Below are positions 5,554-6,281 of a DNA stretch of 6,281 nt, piece after piece; within the stretch, counting starts at the first letter, position 1; each line of letters begins with the position of its first letter. The stretch lies in contig NZCU01000037.1 of NCBI GenBank assembly GCA_002688395.1, positions 1-6,281 of the forward strand, read 5' to 3'. The translations under genes and the position numbers were made by a program. The notes under the pieces were generated by a model, which saw only the letters and a list, made by a program, of their open reading frames with translations, made no database searches and was not told where the DNA came from. The DNA is from Nanobdellota archaeon (GTDB lineage: Archaea; Nanobdellota; Nanobdellia; SCGC-AAA011-G17; ARS1403).

Positions 5554-6184
5554 CACGACATTCTGTAAATTCTGATTCATGGCCGCCCCGCCGTGGATAA
5601 CCTCTATGATAAATGAATTTTTCCCTTTCTTTTCTTCGCTGATTGTATTCCTCGGGCAGAATATAGAATCTAATATCAGATTCCCACATCAATTTTCTTA
5701 AATAGGGCTGATCTCTATTGGTGAATTTTTTGGCTTTCCAATCTTTTTCCCATTCTTTTAATAGGTTTATAACTGGTTCTGTTTTTGAAAACAAAATTAC
5801 CCCTCCATTTAGTTCGGGGAAACTTCTAGGTACTTCGGGTATAATAAAATTTACTCTTTTAAGGGGCGAATGAGTTAGAACCATATCGAATTTTTTTAAT
5901 AGTAAAAACATGTCCTCTATAACTGGTTTTAATAGGTAAGTATCATTATCTAGATACAAGGTTTGATCATAAGGGGTATTTATCATTGCCTCGAACTTAT
6001 TTCTATTATGGATTTCATTCCCTGGAATCGTAACAATATTATCGAATATAGAATCATCTTTTTTATGAGTAAACATGGTGATATTTATTTCAGGGTGGAG
6101 CTTTTTAATACTTTTGGCAGATTGTACTCCATCATTAAAGTGTTTATCTGCCCCAGTGGCTGCGTATACTATTCCTTTATTCAT
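5540..6184 (-). CDS. GT8-like / nucleotide-diphospho-sugar transferase
   Basis: This is a 214-residue protein with a small GT-A fold. MNKGIVYAATGADKHFNDGVQSAKSIKK is the first strand and helix, typical of glycogenin/GT8-like enzymes that start 'IVY-A-G---y---a--s--Sl'. NRNKFEAMINTPYDQTLYLDNDTYLLKP (61-87) contains the metal-binding D79-N80-D81 in its standard YLDNDT setting. ELNGGVILFSKT (124-135) is the 'N-GV-lf' loop after the active site. RDQPYLRKLMWESDIRFYILPEEYN (157-181) is the 'DQ--l' helix and the strand ending in 'LP--yN'. IYHRG (191-195) provides the late His expected to bind metal or diphosphate. It should move a sugar from a nucleotide donor; the substrate is unknown. The start ATG (6182-6184) overlaps the stop of the partial upstream gene by 8 bases. 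No membrane segments are present. Confidence 0.8.
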   Translation of the reverse strand: MNKGIVYAATGADKHFNDGVQSAKSIKKLHPEINITMFTHKKDDSIFDNIVTIPGNEIHNRNKFEAMINTPYDQTLYLDNDTYLLKPVIEDMFLLLKKFDMVLTHSPLKRVNFIIPEVPRSFPELNGGVILFSKTEPVINLLKEWEKDWKAKKFTNRDQPYLRKLMWESDIRFYILPEEYNQRRKEREKFIYHRGYPRRGGHESEFTECRDENI

Positions 6185-6281
6185 TTTTCTTTTTTAATTG
6201 AATAATCTTGCATGCAAGATACACACAAGAATCAAGCATTTCTTCTAAAGATTCTTGGATCATATCCCGTTTATCATCAAT
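6177..6281 (-). CDS. Partial CDS, C-terminal 34 residues of an unknown protein
   Basis: The minus strand is open from the window edge to TAA at 6177-6179. The visible end contains MIQESLEEMLDSCVYLACKI and finishes QLKKKNE, a charged, probably alpha-helical tail with two cysteines. The 5' part lies outside the window. The stop overlaps the start of the next gene by 8 bases in the form ATGAATAA, the same type of junction as at 2122-2129, which supports it as a real upstream member of the block. An internal Met is present, but nothing suggests that the gene begins inside the window. No family is recognised. Confidence 0.6.
   Translation of the reverse strand: MDDKRDMIQESLEEMLDSCVYLACKIIQLKKKNE
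6205..6220. repeat. Perfect 16-bp palindrome ATCTTGCATGCAAGAT
   Basis: The 16 bases are identical on both strands and do not extend further. The site lies inside the C-terminal codons of the partial upstream gene, about 20 bases before the start of the GT8-like gene. It could be an operator or a small dimer-binding site, or simply coding chance; in AT-rich DNA of this length a palindrome of this size is only mildly unexpected. Confidence 0.3.

Noticed and set aside
5963..6205. Plus-strand ORF of 80 codons
   Set aside because: It is antisense to the start of the GT8-like gene, whose motifs are clear.

Overview
The window is AT-rich (roughly one third G+C by eye), uses the standard code, and is packed with genes. 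There are no RNA genes, insertion sequences or CRISPR arrays. Two or three radical-SAM-type proteins point to an anaerobic or microaerobic source. AT-rich codons, weak Shine-Dalgarno sequences and almost no spacer DNA would fit a low-GC bacterium, a reduced-genome lineage or a virus/mobile element. The sequence does not decide between these.

Layout. Positions 1-750 (+ strand) hold the C-terminal part of a gene that starts outside the window, probably a radical-SAM-type barrel protein. It converges tail to tail on a long minus-strand block, and the two stop codons share the same TTAA (747-750). The block, read from 6281 down to 747, runs: the end of an unknown gene (6177-6281), a GT8-like glycosyltransferase (5540-6184), a short sulfotransferase-like P-loop protein (5008-5553), a 16-residue CxxC micro-ORF (4961-5011), a GT2-like glycosyltransferase (4203-4961), a 38-residue small ORF with a good ribosome-binding site (4096-4212), a second GT-A glycosyltransferase with a GT7-type GWGxED motif (3107-4099), a radical SAM/SPASM enzyme (2122-3123), and a B12-binding-type radical SAM enzyme with an unusual CX7CX2C cluster motif (747-2129).

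If the two small ORFs are counted, every minus-strand gene overlaps the next by 1-17 bases, so the block has no intergenic base. That suggests one polycistronic, translationally coupled transcript whose promoter lies beyond 6281. The two small ORFs fill exactly the two apparent gaps, which is the main evidence that they are real.

Working hypothesis (inference): the block makes and decorates a glycan or glycosylated molecule. Three glycosyltransferases would assemble it, a sulfotransferase-like enzyme may modify it, and two radical SAM enzymes would carry out difficult chemistry (methylation, epimerisation, dehydrogenation or similar) on the sugar or on a peptide/protein carrier. No transporter, polymerase, flippase or membrane segment is visible, so any export machinery must be encoded elsewhere. 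No substrate can be named from this sequence.
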